64,000 nt of DNA from Montifringilla adamsi (lineage: Eukaryota; Chordata; Aves; Passeriformes; Passeridae): contig JAGGNK010012448.1 in NCBI GenBank assembly GCA_017590115.1, positions 1,713,311 through 1,777,310 on the forward strand, read 5' to 3'. Below the pieces are notes generated by a model. That model was not told the origin of the DNA and made no database searches. It saw only the letters and a program-made list of their open reading frames with translations. The position numbers and the translations under genes were made by a program. Below are positions 37,018 through 49,654 of the stretch, one piece after another (within the stretch, counting starts at the first letter, position 1; each line of letters opens with the position of its first letter).

Positions 37018-37265
37018 GAGAATCACATAAAGTGATTTGCAGGAAGGATTTCTGGAAGTGGTTTTGTCCAACCTTCCAAGGACCAGAGCAGAGATGGACT
37101 TTGGCTAGCCCTAGATTTGTTATCTGTGGGTTTGGGTAGCTGGCCTGTGAAAATGCTCCAGGACAGAGGTACTACCACCCTCCTGGGAAACATGTTCTAA
37201 TGCTTTTCCTCCTTTTCTGGATAAACACTTCTCTTCATGTCCAACTTCAGTTCCCCAAATGACTA
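37018..37265 (-). mobile_element. diverged CR1-like fragment
   Basis: GAGAATCACATAAAGTGATT, GGAAGGATTTCTGGAAGTGG and TTTTGTCCAACCTTCC, then ACCACCCTCCTGGGAAA and a run of short matches, follow the layout of antisense CR1 3' ends. Diverged; boundaries approximate. Confidence 0.55.
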
Positions 37266-38262
37266 CAAATTTATAATAGTTTTCCCCCATTATGTAGAAG
37301 AATTTGACTATAATCTTGGTGACTTAATTTTCAGTATCTGTTGCTGTGCCTTGGCCTTCTCTCTACCAGTGTCACAACATCAGGAGTATCTCTTGGAAAG
37401 TGTCTCTGGGATCCACATCCCAGAATTAGCAACATGTGTGCATGTGTAGTAATTACTTTCATATCTAATATTTTTATCATACGGAGGGTGCCATGAGAAT
37501 ATCCATGTTTGTAGAGAGGCTGGTTGAAGGATGTAAGTTCAGGGACTTGCCTTCACACCAGTTTTTCCCTCTCTGCAGGCCACTGATGTCTTCAGTACTT
37601 TTGTTTTTCATTTATTTTAATAACCAAAATTTATTTTATGTTGTTTAGTCGAATTAAGTAGCCTGAATCAATGTATTAAGTTCTGTACATTTTTTGTGTC
37701 ATGTAAAGCAACTTTAATTTGAAACAGTGTTGTTTTCTAAATAAGATTCAGGGTTGAAGGTTGTTAGCTGTTAACAAAGTTTTACCTTGGAGTAAGATTA
37801 TGATCAATGTCTAGAGGACTGAAAAAGCACTATTAAATGGGGATATAGCTATTGCTCAGTTGGAACTCATTTTAGAAATCCTGCGATGGTTAGCTCCATC
37901 ATATTTTAAATGTTAACATAATACTATGTTGAATTTATGTTAAAGCAAAAGAACTTGGAAAAATATTTAAATCTAGAAATTAAAGCATGTATTTATAGGT
38001 GGAAATAATGAATGCATAATTTTTTCTGTTGTTTTACTTTAAAAGGCTACCTTGTCTTCAGCCTAAAAGGTAAAATGGCAAACATCAGCTTTATGAAATG
38101 ATTGCACTTTTGTCCTTTGAATGTTTTTATGGTTTTGTTTAGTACATAAGAACTGTTCGTTTAATCACACAAATTTATTTTTTTAGTTAGTGAAAGTGTT
38201 CCCTTAATACATTTATTTATTTGAACAAGAAAGGTCTTTTATGTTTTTCCTCATGATCTGTA

Positions 38263-38268
38263 AATAAA
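38263..38268 (+). terminator. RASEF: candidate distal polyadenylation signal AATAAA
   Basis: AATAAA inside TGTAAATAAATT, followed within about 30 bases by a T-rich stretch and TGTTGA, giving the U/GU-rich downstream pattern of a poly(A) site. Another AATAAA at 39437-39442 is a possible further site. Confidence 0.4.
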
Positions 38269-38290
38269 TTATTTTTATTCTGTTGACATG

Positions 38291-40115
38291 GAAATATTAT
38301 TTTATCCTGTATTTTTGACCCTTTTTAATTGTAATTTATTACACATTTCTGAGGAAATAATTTCTATGACACGCTCCAAAATGTTCTGATCATGTAAGTT
38401 CTTGTAACCACTTTGTGCCTGTTTAGCATATATTACTGGCTTAATAAGACAAACTTCAGCTTCTAAGTTCTGTTATGGCCTTACACAGCTTAAGTATTTT
38501 TCTGTGTAACTACTTTTGTATTGACTAGAAAATTCTCTGTTAGGAAAAAAAAATTACAGTTATAAATCTGTATAAGATGCTAAAATGTAGTTTAAGGAAA
38601 ATATCTATAGGCTACTCCTTCAAGGAACATCGTTCAGCTGTGAATACATGCAGATCTCCAAATAAAGTAGTAAGTTCTGTGCAAGTGCACGCAATCCACA
38701 TATATATCCTTTTAATGAGGTTTTTTATTTTTTCCCCTATCAACAGCTATACAGCAACGGTAGGGTAGCATTTTAGGTAAAAATACTGCAGTCAGTGATC
38801 CCCGATTCATAAACCAAAGGGAATAATATATTCATGGTACTTCATTGTATTATAAAGAAACATATTTCCAAGATGTTTCTAGTTGTCTTAGATAATTATA
38901 AAAATGGACTAATATCTCATGTACAGTTCCAGTGACCTTTACCACTACCTCTACCAGACTTGATATAGCGTGTAATTCTCTCTTACGCTGTCTGGGCTAC
39001 TTATGGATTAGAGAAGCTTTTTAGAGTGCCAGTTATTTTGTTATTTATCTTCCACTGTATTACTATCAGTCCTAATCCTTTCTTATTGGTATCCTTAGGA
39101 CTAGTAATATCAATATTTGTTATTATTAATTTTTTAAAGACTACTTCTTATTTTGAGAAAACTTCCTGTAAAAGAAAATGTGACTCAGTATGTAAAGTGT
39201 TACTGAGTTTGTACAAAGAAGTCTTTTCTCTGCACTTCTGCGCCTTGAATTATGGCTTCAGATAGCTGGACTAATGCAAAATTAGTCATGAAGTGGCTAA
39301 TTTAACAAATAAATTAACAAATTAACCAAGTAACAAGTGAACAAGCTGTGGAGGTTTCCCACTGAATAAGAAAGGAAGTGTGTAAAATGTGAGTCAATTT
39401 TCAAACTAGTATGAGGAAGAAATTGTATCATCTTTCAATAAAAGTCTGTATATTCTATAAATAATTCTAAATTATGGAAAGTTTTTAAAAATTTTATACA
39501 ACTAAAACTGGATTTAGTGCAGCTTGTCCCTCCTTAAAATGACTGATCACTTCATTTACTGTAAGTTTGTATATATATGTTCAAAACTGACACCTTTCCT
39601 GTATCACAAATTACTGTATAATTAAATATGCTTCAACAGCAATTTTTCTTTAGTGTATTTTCTTATTAGTACATATGAACAGCAGTCCAGCATAATATCT
39701 GTGACCTGTCAGCTTAATGTTGTTATTGTTCACCAACTTCTGCAGCCAGTTGCATGCAAAAGTGATGCAACCAAACGCCGGTATCTGGCTGCCTCCAGAT
39801 TTTTAGCCTCAATGAACAGTCATCAGCTTTGAGCTGAGAGATGTCTCTCACTGTGATTCTCAAGTAAATCTTGCTGTACCTCTTTACAGAGATGCATTAG
39901 CCGTGCTGTCTCTAAACACTAAGATGTGATATTGGTAAAGTAAGAAAGAAAAGAAGATAAGTAGCCCAAAATAACAAGCCTCTTGCAAATATGCTTAATA
40001 CAAGACTCTAGGTATCGAGCAAAAAATACTTAGGGGTACATATATCAAAGACAAAAAATGCCCCAAAATAGAAATTAAAAGCTGTATCAGGTAAAATTGG
40101 CCCATTTAAATGTTA
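38291..40115. other. intergenic, no gene found
   Basis: AT-rich sequence after the likely RASEF poly(A) site. A further AATAAA at 39437 may mark an extended 3' UTR. No coding region or RNA gene recognised. Confidence 0.5.
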
Positions 40116-40117
40116 CC

Positions 40118-40215
40118 ATGGAATCACAGAATCATGCAAGTTAAAAAAGACTTGGGTAAGACCAAGTCCTGTTCTTCTAAGCTCACATGTGACTTCTCCA
40201 ATGATTGGATTTGGA
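40118..40215 (-). mobile_element. CR1 3'-end remnant
   Basis: CATGGAATCACAGAATCATG followed by AAAAGACTTGGGTAAGACCA and CCAAGTCCTGTTCTTC resembles an antisense CR1 3' end. Confidence 0.6.
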
Positions 40216-41034
40216 GCTAAAGCATGAATGTGTGCTGCTTTCTGAAGCAGAGCGATAAAGCCCTGGAAGGATGGGATGGGGATGAGGGGTGTGCCACTGT
40301 CAAAATGCCCTTTTCAAAACCCGATTTATTTTCTTTTAGAACATAAGATGTTGAATTAATTTTCATGTTTGTTTTTCTTTCAGGTATTTTTCCCTTTTAT
40401 TTTTGTAACCTGTTCTTCACCATCCACAAAAGCAGTAAGAATTAAAATATGGTTTTGCTTTCTTTATTATTTGCATTTGCACAAATTAAAAATTATTGTT
40501 GAAACTGAAACATTTAGCCATATTGAACACCTGATGTTATCAATGTATAATCAGAAACTATTTTCATAATCTTACATTGGGGGCTGTATCTTCTTACTGA
40601 CATTAGAGTCAGGAGGGAATTCTAGTTCACAAGCTAGTGGTGTAATCCAAGGAAAATTAGACATGCAGCAAAAAAAGCTGGTCTTACTGTAACAAAAAAT
40701 ACACACCTGGTAGTTTTCTGTTTAAACTTTTCTGTTACTTTCTGCCAATAATTACAGATTTTCTAAGAACTTGCTATTGTTTTCATTTTGAAAAAGGTAT
40801 TTTAAAAAAATCTCACTTAAAAATCGGAAACAATCAAAGACAGAATCAAGGATGTAGTCCTTAAAAAAAATGGAAAAAATACGCTATGGGTTGCTTATTT
40901 TTCTTGCTCCCCAGAACCAAATGAGAACTTACTGAAGGTCAAAAATTTCTAGTGTTTGTACCAGAATAAAAGATCAATGACAAAATGTAAGATACAGGAA
41001 TAAAAGACAGGGACTATATTTACTAATATAGTAA

Positions 41035-41052
41035 ATATATATATATATATAT
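41035..41052. repeat. (AT)n microsatellite
   Basis: Nine AT units, flanked by AT-rich sequence. Confidence 0.85.
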
Positions 41053-42284
41053 TATGCTGACTGCCTCATGTTTTTCCTGAAAGTTTCCACTTCAGTCTGT
41101 ATCCATTCCTGTGGAGTGCTTCCTTTTTGTAGCTTTTAAGAAATTGTTCTTTTCATGTCACAGACATATTTTTAGGGAGATAACTGTCATTGGATTAGTT
41201 GGAGAAAATCTTCAGGAATTTTGCAGTAAATTTATCAAAGTCCTATTTATCAGTTGAGTAAGTCAAAGTGCCTGAGATTTGCAATGGTTCCACAAAACAA
41301 ACTCACTTAACATTGATATACTTAATAGATGCATGTTTTATGATAAAATAAGGAATCAAATTAACTGTGAAATATGTCAAACTAAAACCAGGTCTGTGAG
41401 AGCAGATGGTACTGTATTAAACTATGTGTGTAAGTGATGAAAATAAAAATAGAAGCTATTTATTGAGTGAAATGTTTTAGATTAATCTAAACCCCAAACT
41501 GTAAATTACAGTACCAGTTTGTGAAGTAGTTAATATTTTCCAAAATATTTCTGCTAGTGTTTATGCTAAAGTGAAGACATTGTTCTGGCACTATCAGAGC
41601 TCTAATATTAAATTTTTCCATAGCTGATTTCTGGGCCACAAGAATCCTAACTGAACCATACACAGCCCTTGCCAACTCTTGCAGTTCTTATTCATTATAC
41701 TTGATCAAACTGGTGGAAATCTGTACCAAAGCTGTATAGATGAAGTAAATTCTACTAAGAGATTTCTGCAAATGCACGAGAATACATACACTTTTTCCAC
41801 ATTTGTTTCCAAGTCATCAGAAGTGACCAAGCATGAGCGATAGTGTCAGGCTAAGCAGTGACTAGTAAACTTGGTTTGTATAGCAGTGTAACAATTCTGG
41901 AAAATCTGTTCTAGGGAGCTATATACTTATACATACCTGTATACACATAAACATTAGAATATATACTCTTTCTTCTTTTTGTTTATATACAAACATGCAC
42001 ACATATATGTATATATGCTGCATGTATACGTGCACGTGAAACAATGACTGCTGTCTTTCCCTTAAAAAAATTAAAATGCTGGATGACAGAAGCCTTCCTG
42101 TAGTGGTTTTCATAAAACACAAGGGTGACATCAGTCATCTTGTCATGTTTTTTTTCTTAGTGTATGTCTGCTCTGTATCCAAGGCTGTGTCTTGCTGAAC
42201 ATGTACTGGCAAGTACTTTTGCTTTTGAAACCCAAAGAATTTTTAGTACTTCATTGCAAAGTGTTGTGGTCTACTTTGTATATA

Positions 42285-42440
42285 GAGTCACAGAATCATT
42301 GAGGTTGGAAAAGATCCTAAGAGCACCAGTCCAACCATTAACCCAGCAGTGGCATCACTAAACCATGTGTAAGTGCCGCATCCACTCATCTCTTGAATTC
42401 ATTCACGGTTGGTGACTCAACCAGGTCCCTAGGTGTTGGA
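42285..42440 (-). mobile_element. CR1 LINE 3' fragment
   Basis: GAGTCACAGAATCATTGAGG, TTGGAAAAGATCCTAAGAGC, CAGTCCAACCATTAACCCA and CACTAAACCATGTGTAAGTG, then a 'TTGGTGACTCAACCAGGTCC' block, follow the antisense CR1 3' UTR closely. Confidence 0.85.
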
Positions 42441-45400
42441 ACCCAGGGCACAGGGAATGTTTCTCTGCCTGTCCTGAGAAGTCCTGGTCCCCAGGAGAGC
42501 ACTGCTGTTAACTTTCGTCCATGGAGAAAGCTTCCAAAATTTTGGGATGAATTGGAATCTACAAGTGTGTGAAATAGATAGTAGTATAGTTTATGACAGG
42601 GTGAAAAACAAGAGTTTTGGGTTTTCAGTATGGAGGTAGATAGAAGACAAGATGGAGGATGTTGGGCGTTGTCCAATCTTCTTGTTCTTCATCTACTCCA
42701 TTTTCTGCAGTTGGAAGCACAGAGTGATTGGTTAGAGTCACAATGCAGATGTTGTGTGGAGAGAAAAATAATTAGTTATTGGTAGAAAAGTAGAAATAAG
42801 ATACATTGTAAGAGTTAATTGGATGAAATAGTTTTAAAAGACCTTGAGTCTTGTGACTTTTGGTCCCTTCTCTTTGCAAGGTAAGACGCTAAGTCTGGCA
42901 TGTATACAGTGTGCTGAACTTTTGATAAGAGAAAAATGAAACATAACCTGAGGAAAAACCAAGAGTCTGGTTCATCTGATTGCTGGCAGGGAACTTTTTA
43001 GGAGTCTCCCCATCAGGGGGTCCCACAAGGGAGGTTTCTACACCTGGCAAGGTTACTGTAACAATTTTTGTATCCCATTCTGTATGTACCTGAGAATGTG
43101 TATCAACTTTTGAGTATAGAAATGTCTCAGAATGAATTTCCCTCAAGTTGTGCATGGATAATTTACATTGCAAGATGGTCCTGATGAACAATAGTGTCTT
43201 TTCTAAAGAATTAATGGACTGTTAAAGCATTACAGTTCTCACAGAATAGCTTGCTTTTTTGAAAAAGAATGTGAATAATTCTAACCTCAGAGTGCTGTGA
43301 TGGACATAAAGTCTGTCCTTCTTAAGTGGGGAAGATACACAGATCATTTTGTGTACATAATGGATAGTTTTGGGGTTCTTTTCCTGCTAACGAAAGTCCT
43401 GTGTCTTTATCTCTCTTTTTTTCCTCTCTCAGTGTATTTACAAATAATGAACTAGTAGGGTGGGTAGATGTCATGCCGCCTGTGTGTAATTGCTTTCCCT
43501 GAGAGCATGATGACAAATCAAGGTTTTAAGTGAGTTCAAAATAAATATGACACTTAAAGTGAATGAAACAAATAGGTACTTTAGAGTGTGAAATATCTTT
43601 GGTGATTAGTTACTGATAGGATTTTGTTGAATAAACAAAAAAATTTTATTTAAAATGAATATATTTGAAGCTAGATGGGGAACCTTAAAACCCAACCAGT
43701 GAAGCATGGACATGCCTATATAACTTTAAATGAAAGATGTATAAGAAGGTTTAAACTTAATATTTTTCTTTAAAGACAAGTTCTATAAACATTTTGTTAG
43801 GTCATAATATTTTGTTAAATTCCATCTTTTCCTTACTTTTATCTTAAATTTGAGATTCAGGATTTAGGCAAGAGAGTACTTTATATATCAAGAATTTAAA
43901 ATATTTTCTTTTGGAAGGCAAGTAATTTATTGAAAAAATATAAGCAAATATTTGAAGATCAAAAGTCTGTTTGCACAGCACATAGAAAAAGACTTTCTAT
44001 TCTTCTCCCAGGTTCTGAAGTTTTCTCGTTCTTATTTTCATATAAGAATGAGAAGCAATAATATGCTTTGTCCTGTGTCTCTTCTATTTGTCTGTCCATC
44101 CCATACTCACTATCCTCTTTCCATGCTTTTCCACACCCTTCCATTTACATGCAATTATCATATTTTCTGATTTTTTTTTTTGATCCATAGCAATTTTTTG
44201 CAAACATCCTTCCCTTCTGTTGAGTGCAAGGACTTTCCCAGACTGTCACAGAAATTTTTCTCAGATAATCATGATAGTTTCTTTGCCATGTTACTAAAAG
44301 GCAGCCTAGGTGGTAGACACTTCCTCTGAGATATTTCAGGCAGGGAAATTCAGGTAGGGATATTTCAGGTAGTGTGTTTTTATCACTACTTCTTTTCAGA
44401 TCACAGCTTACTGGTGAAGTAGAAAAGTGCAGTTCAGGAACACAGAGGAGTGCATTTACATGTCCCGGAGATTGATTATAAGTTAGATAGCTCTTTAGTA
44501 TTATAAGTTAGATAGCTCTTCAGTATTTAGCACACTCTGTTCTGCTGGGTTCATTGCAGAACTAAAAGGTTTACTAATGACAGAGGAAATAGTTTGCTGC
44601 ATTCATCTGAAGCATTGTAGTCCTGGGTTAACCAATAAAAGGAATGTGTTCTGCTTGTCAGAGCACAAGTGCATAAAAATCCAAAAGCTGTTAGAAAACT
44701 GAAAGATAAAAAGTGCATGAGCATGTTGTTTTTAACTGTTAATCTGATTCAAAAGAGAATTTTACTGAAGTTAGCTACAGAAGACAAGTTTTCAAAATCA
44801 AAAAAAATGTTGTGTCCTCAGGACTGACTGATCTGCAAGGCCTGGGTGTGTGCTCTGATCATGCTCCCCATAAGGAGCACACTTGTTTCCTGGTGAAACA
44901 CGTAGGTTTAAGATTTTGCATCAAGAACCCACATCAAAGGGCATGATTTTCACTTTTTTTTGCAATATGGACAAGGTCCCATCAGAATGCAAATCTATAA
45001 GCTAGACAAAGAGAAAATAAGTCACAAAATATTGAAAATTTGGAACTGCAATATTAAGGACTATCGAACAATTTATCTACCATATAACACATTTCTTGTA
45101 AAAAAAAAAGATTAATTTTTAGCAAACATTAAAGCAGTCATTTATTCTCACTGAAATGTTGGGCAATTTGTGAAATGAAAGCAATGATGCATATTTATGA
45201 TTTACACTGCTTTTTGTGGAAATGTCTGATAATGTTTATTGTGAACGTCCCCAGTAGTATAAACACTGTCACATTCATAAGAACTTTCATAGCTAAATTA
45301 TTTGTTAGTTAACTAATTGTCATGTAATATAGCTTTCTTGCTTTCACCTTTTCTGAAATGCTGATCATGCACAATTTTACTGCAACACAGAAGTATTGCT

Positions 45401-46590
45401 GATTGTAATTGTATCACATTACACATTATATTTGCAGAAATATGTATTTATTTACATTCAAATACTTTGTTTAATCAAACAATATTTTAAGGCTACGGTT
45501 AATTAAGATTTCAGTCTCATTAAATTCTGTCATAGTTCCATGATCAGAAGATCACTTACCTGGAGAGCAAAGAAATCTTTTGCAGCAAAGCTCTCTTCCC
45601 CAATTGCATGTTCTGTGTCGTCACTGGAGGGCAGCAATGTCCAACATAAAAGTATTTTATCCCTCAGGTTTGGCTCCTGCTGCAAAAGCTAGAACTCAAA
45701 CGCCCCACTTTAGAAACACATCCAGTCCAGATGTGGGTTTGTATAGCAGAACATTCGCCCTATGTTAGTTAAATTCAGTTCTGTTTTCAGTAAAACAGCC
45801 TTTCTGAGCAGTATATTACTTGTTTGTGAAAACTCCCCCGAGGCTAATACTTCACATTCAAGAATCTTACACCACCTTCCCACTCCCACTACCCTGGGCT
45901 TTTGCTATAGATTGATTTGGCTGTTCTCTTGTTGGAATCTGTGGTGCAGCAGATACTTCTGTGACTATGGGTGCCACCTGCTGCCTTGGAAAAATGGAAT
46001 TTCATTATTTGATTTCTTTCATTTGTCTTTTAGGTTACTATTATTATGAAAAAAACACTGCTTAGGGCAATTTTCTGTAGTGACAAGCATTTCATTATAG
46101 CTTTGGGTGGAGGGAAAAAACCCCATTCTACGTCCTCTGACTGACGTTTTACAGAATGAGGGATGTGTGCTGTGTTTTGTGTCCTAGGCTATCTTGTGGG
46201 CTTAAGAGAATCTCTTCATCTGTTTATCTTGCTAGCCTGACTATATTAATTTTGAGTAAGCAAATTATAAAAAAGTGAGAAGTAGAAGACATTCACTTTG
46301 TGACTATCCTTATAAGAGTTTTTAGTAGTGTAGAGGCATGCATTAATTGACAATTAATTCAACTAAAACAGCTGTAAATGTTAAGACTGGCTAGTCCCAA
46401 GGTATTTATTTATTCATTGCTTCATTTCATTGATGAAAAAAATATTAGTTCTTTACCCTGCTGATCAGCCTAGGGTAATGAACAAATGTTTGCAGTTGGA
46501 AACAAATAAGCTCCATGCTAGCCTTGCAGTGTGCAATGGAAAACACTTGCAAACATAGAAAAAAATGACTCATTAAGTGGTGAACCTCTG
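42441..46590. other. intergenic, no gene found
   Basis: AT-rich DNA with only short chance frames. A 25-bp tandem duplication (44475-44524) is listed separately. Confidence 0.5.
44475..44524 (+). repeat. tandem duplication, 2 x 25 bp
   Basis: The unit starting ATTATAAGTTAGATAGCTCT occurs twice in succession (44475-44499, 44500-44524) with one T/C difference. Confidence 0.92.
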
Positions 46591-47790
46591 ACCCTGGAAC
46601 GAAGACATTGACCTGATGCCACAGGATTTTTTGCCTTTGCTGTGGAGGCTGTGGGCTGAGGTGGGACTAGCCCACCACTGCTCTGACAGCCCCTGCCAAA
46701 AAGATCTAGGCTAACTACCTGTGGCTGTGGTAGCTTCATGCCCCTGTGGGATCATGGTATCCTTGAATTAAAAATTTCCATATGCTGTATAAACTAATAT
46801 ATAAGACTACCTATAAGGAACCAACCCTGCAAGGTGCTGACTGGTGCTGGCCAGTGCTAGTGGGCTAAGGTGGACTAAGGATCCTGGGAGCTGGAGAGTG
46901 AGGGTAAAGCAGGACCCTGGCTCTGGGAGTTCACCTGAGGTTCCTTCTCAGCAGAGGATCTGCAGAGTTGGGATGGAAGGGTGGAGCCACAGGGCTATGC
47001 TCCCAGCTAGTATAAAACATTGTCCCCTGGCTTGAGTGGTGTGGTGAGGTGGTGGGTGCTGATATCTAGTGCTGGGGATAAGCCTCTTTGAGCCAACCCT
47101 CTCCCATAGTGTGTGTAGAAGCCCTTTCTGTGGGAGAAGAGAGAGCAAACTGATTTGTTGCAGACCAATGAGGCTGTGGTGAGTGTGGAGAGGAAATCAG
47201 TATAATGAATGAAATAATTTAATAATTAATGAAAGGGAATAGGCTCAGAGGCTTGGGGAGAGATGGGAACAGAAACGACAAAGTGGATGAGTGGAGGCCT
47301 AGAGAGAGTGCTGTTTATATGGACCGCCTGCAAATGCACCTATTTTTGAGAGGATGTCAGGGCTGTAGACTCCAAGCATGCTCTACCGCAGTGCCAGGTG
47401 AATTGCATAAAGAAGGAAAATACTTTGTGCTCAGCCAGCCTGTGTGTGGCACAGGTCCTTGCCGCACGCTGGGCGTTGGTGCTGCGCTGAGCTCCTGCAC
47501 ACGCTGTGGGGGAGCAGGGCACAGGCCTTCTATAGGACCCTGCTGTACAATTTTATATATACTCCCATTGCTTTACATAAGTTTTGGAGGTTTTTTACAA
47601 CAGAGAATTTCAAGATTGTTTCATGTCCACTATCTGGAAGAGGCCCAGAACTGACATAATCTGTCTCTCTGAAGGACATGGTGGCTGCAGCTGCTGGGGA
47701 CTAGGAGCTGGGGCATTCAGGGTTAAGTACCCAGTGGACCACTCCAGTCACCCTGGGCAGCAAATGCTGAAACGCCATGCAAACTTGTGT
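46590..47790. other. unclassified GC-raised block, possibly decayed repeat
   Basis: Clearly more GC-rich and rich in GCTG/CTGG words than its AT-rich surroundings. It holds short overlapping open frames (for example 47229-47654 +) with no recognisable domain. TATAAACTAATATATAAG near 46788 looks promoter-like. It may be one or more old LTR or LINE insertions that I cannot name. Confidence 0.35.
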
Positions 47791-48007
47791 ATAAGCTTGA
47801 CTGTGTAAAGGTAGGATCTAATCCAGCATTAGAGGATAACTGAGTAGAAGTTGCATTACAGGCCCTTTGGACCCCACGTGGAGTTTGTAACATGGTGAGT
47901 GCTAAAGCTACTGTGAGGGTAGGATAGTGTTTCCAGAGACAAAGTGGGTTGTGAATTGTTAACTTTTCCTTTGCCTGAACTTAAACCATAAGAAAAAAAA
48001 GGATTTT

Positions 48008-48123
48008 TTTTTTTAAGTCTCATAGAAAGCTTTTATTTCTGGTTTGTGGGGTTTTTTTTTTGGTGTTTTTTTTTTTCGGTTTTTGGGGTTTTTTTTTTTG
48101 TTTTTTTTTTTTTTTTTTTTTTT
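48008..48123 (+). repeat. T-rich low-complexity tract with G runs
   Basis: Long T runs interrupted by GG/GGGG groups, ending in a run of about 22 T before CCTGTGG. Apparent minus-strand Lys-rich ORFs here are artefacts of the tract. Confidence 0.9.
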
Positions 48124-48213
48124 CCTGTGGTTTTTGGGAGGAGTTGAGTGAGATAATATTATTTTGAAGCAAGTCCAGCCGTATCTCATGTGAAGATTTG
48201 ATGGCAAATCTCC

Positions 48214-48255
48214 ACATATATATATGTGTGTGTGTGTGTGTGTGCGCGCGCATGC
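48214..48255. repeat. (AT)n(GT)n(GC)n alternating purine-pyrimidine tract
   Basis: 42 bases alternate purine and pyrimidine without a break, passing from AT to GT to GC repeats (GTGTGCGCGCGCATGC at the end). Such tracts favour Z-DNA. Confidence 0.92.
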
Positions 48256-48289
48256 CTATTAATATATACACACACATCCACACCCACAT

Positions 48290-49654
48290 TTTTCCAAAAT
48301 GAGTTGCTTATGAGGTTTCAAACGCCATGTTTGTATGATTGTTTTTGTGTTGCTTCAGTAACTCTGGAGCATTTATCCATGTAACAGCATGGTCTTCTGC
48401 TTCACTGGTTATATAGAACTCATGCCTCAATAACTTTGTTTGATAGGATTCAGATGAAATGCTGCTTAGTATATTTTGTGTTTAAAAGCTTACTTTTAGC
48501 AAATAAAAGCAGGCATTTAAAAAGGCATAATCAGGTTGACTTAATAGGCTAATTAGGTTTAAACGTATATATTAAAATAGATGGCTGAACCACTTCTTTT
48601 TAATTGATGCTAATGTTGCTTTTTATTGTGGTACAATTGAAATGTGGACTATTGCCAAATGTAGTTTTTGTAAATGAAGAGACCTTCATCCCTGTGTAAA
48701 TAAAAAATATCCTAATTGGCAGTGTATTTGAGGAATTGATTATGGAAGTTGTTTTAGGAAGACGAATATCCATGTGACTTTTACAGAATCTTCACATGTG
48801 AACAGTTACTACAGGGCATTGTGGTGCTAATTTCAATTAGCCTGCAGGAGTAGGCTTAACCCTTGTGTTACCAGTACTCCAAAATTATTAAACTGGCAGA
48901 GTAGAATTGGCTGTCCTAGCAGATAAGTGAGACTTCATCAGATAAAAGTTGATCAAGGAGCAGCAGATAGAAAGGGGTAGTCCCCATATTTCAACTAACT
49001 CACTGGTCATTCTTCAGTCACTTTCTTGCAGGTTCTTAGAGTTCAGCAGTTACTTTCAGTGTGTTCCAGCAACAGATAAATGTTGATCTGGAACAAGTAA
49101 GAAAGTAGTTTTTTGAATCTGAGAGTTTTACCAGTTGTCTTACATGTCACTGAAATTCCATCTCAAACTCTTGTGTTAGTAATTCCTCAAGTATGGCAAA
49201 GCAGAAGGGTTGTCTTGCAAGTGAGTTTCATACATAAGAAGTTAATAGCTTAAATTCCATATCTAGAATTCAATCCAGACTTGAAACTACTGATTGCACC
49301 AAGGGAAAGAGGGATATGACAGGTAGTAGGTGGAGACCTATTCTTGAGTGATGGACTCAGTAGGATCTATTAGGTAATGTCTAAAAGATTGTTGAATTCA
49401 CTTGGTTTATCCCCTCAAAACTTAGTAAATACGAGATTAAGAATGCCTGGAAGGGTTTTTTCCTAACAAGCAAATGACTATCAGTTAGAAGATTTATTGG
49501 GAGAAACATAACAAATCATGGTTATTACACTGTCTTCAGAGTAGTCTCCAGAATCCATAAGAAGTAGCTGTTTGCCAAAAATGGCTAGAAATCTACACTG
49601 GTGATTTGCTTCATTCTTTTTCAACTAGTAGGAAATGTGCTACTCAGTGGATAT
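48290..49654. other. intergenic, no gene found
   Basis: AT-rich DNA between the microsatellite tract and the CR1 element. Nothing recognised. Confidence 0.5.

Larger units (their letters stand above)
34663..38290 (+). other. RASEF: probable RASEF 3' UTR
   Basis: AT-rich sequence without coding potential follows the stop codon. Candidate AATAAA signals lie at 35591, 36164, 36571 and 38263. The last would give a 3' UTR of about 3.6 kb, similar in scale to the long 3' UTR of mammalian RASEF. The end is inferred. A CR1-like fragment at about 37018-37265 would lie inside it. Confidence 0.55.

Noticed and set aside
48013..48289. Lys/Pro-rich minus-strand frames
   Set aside because: Translation of T-rich low-complexity sequence and the adjacent AT/GT microsatellite.
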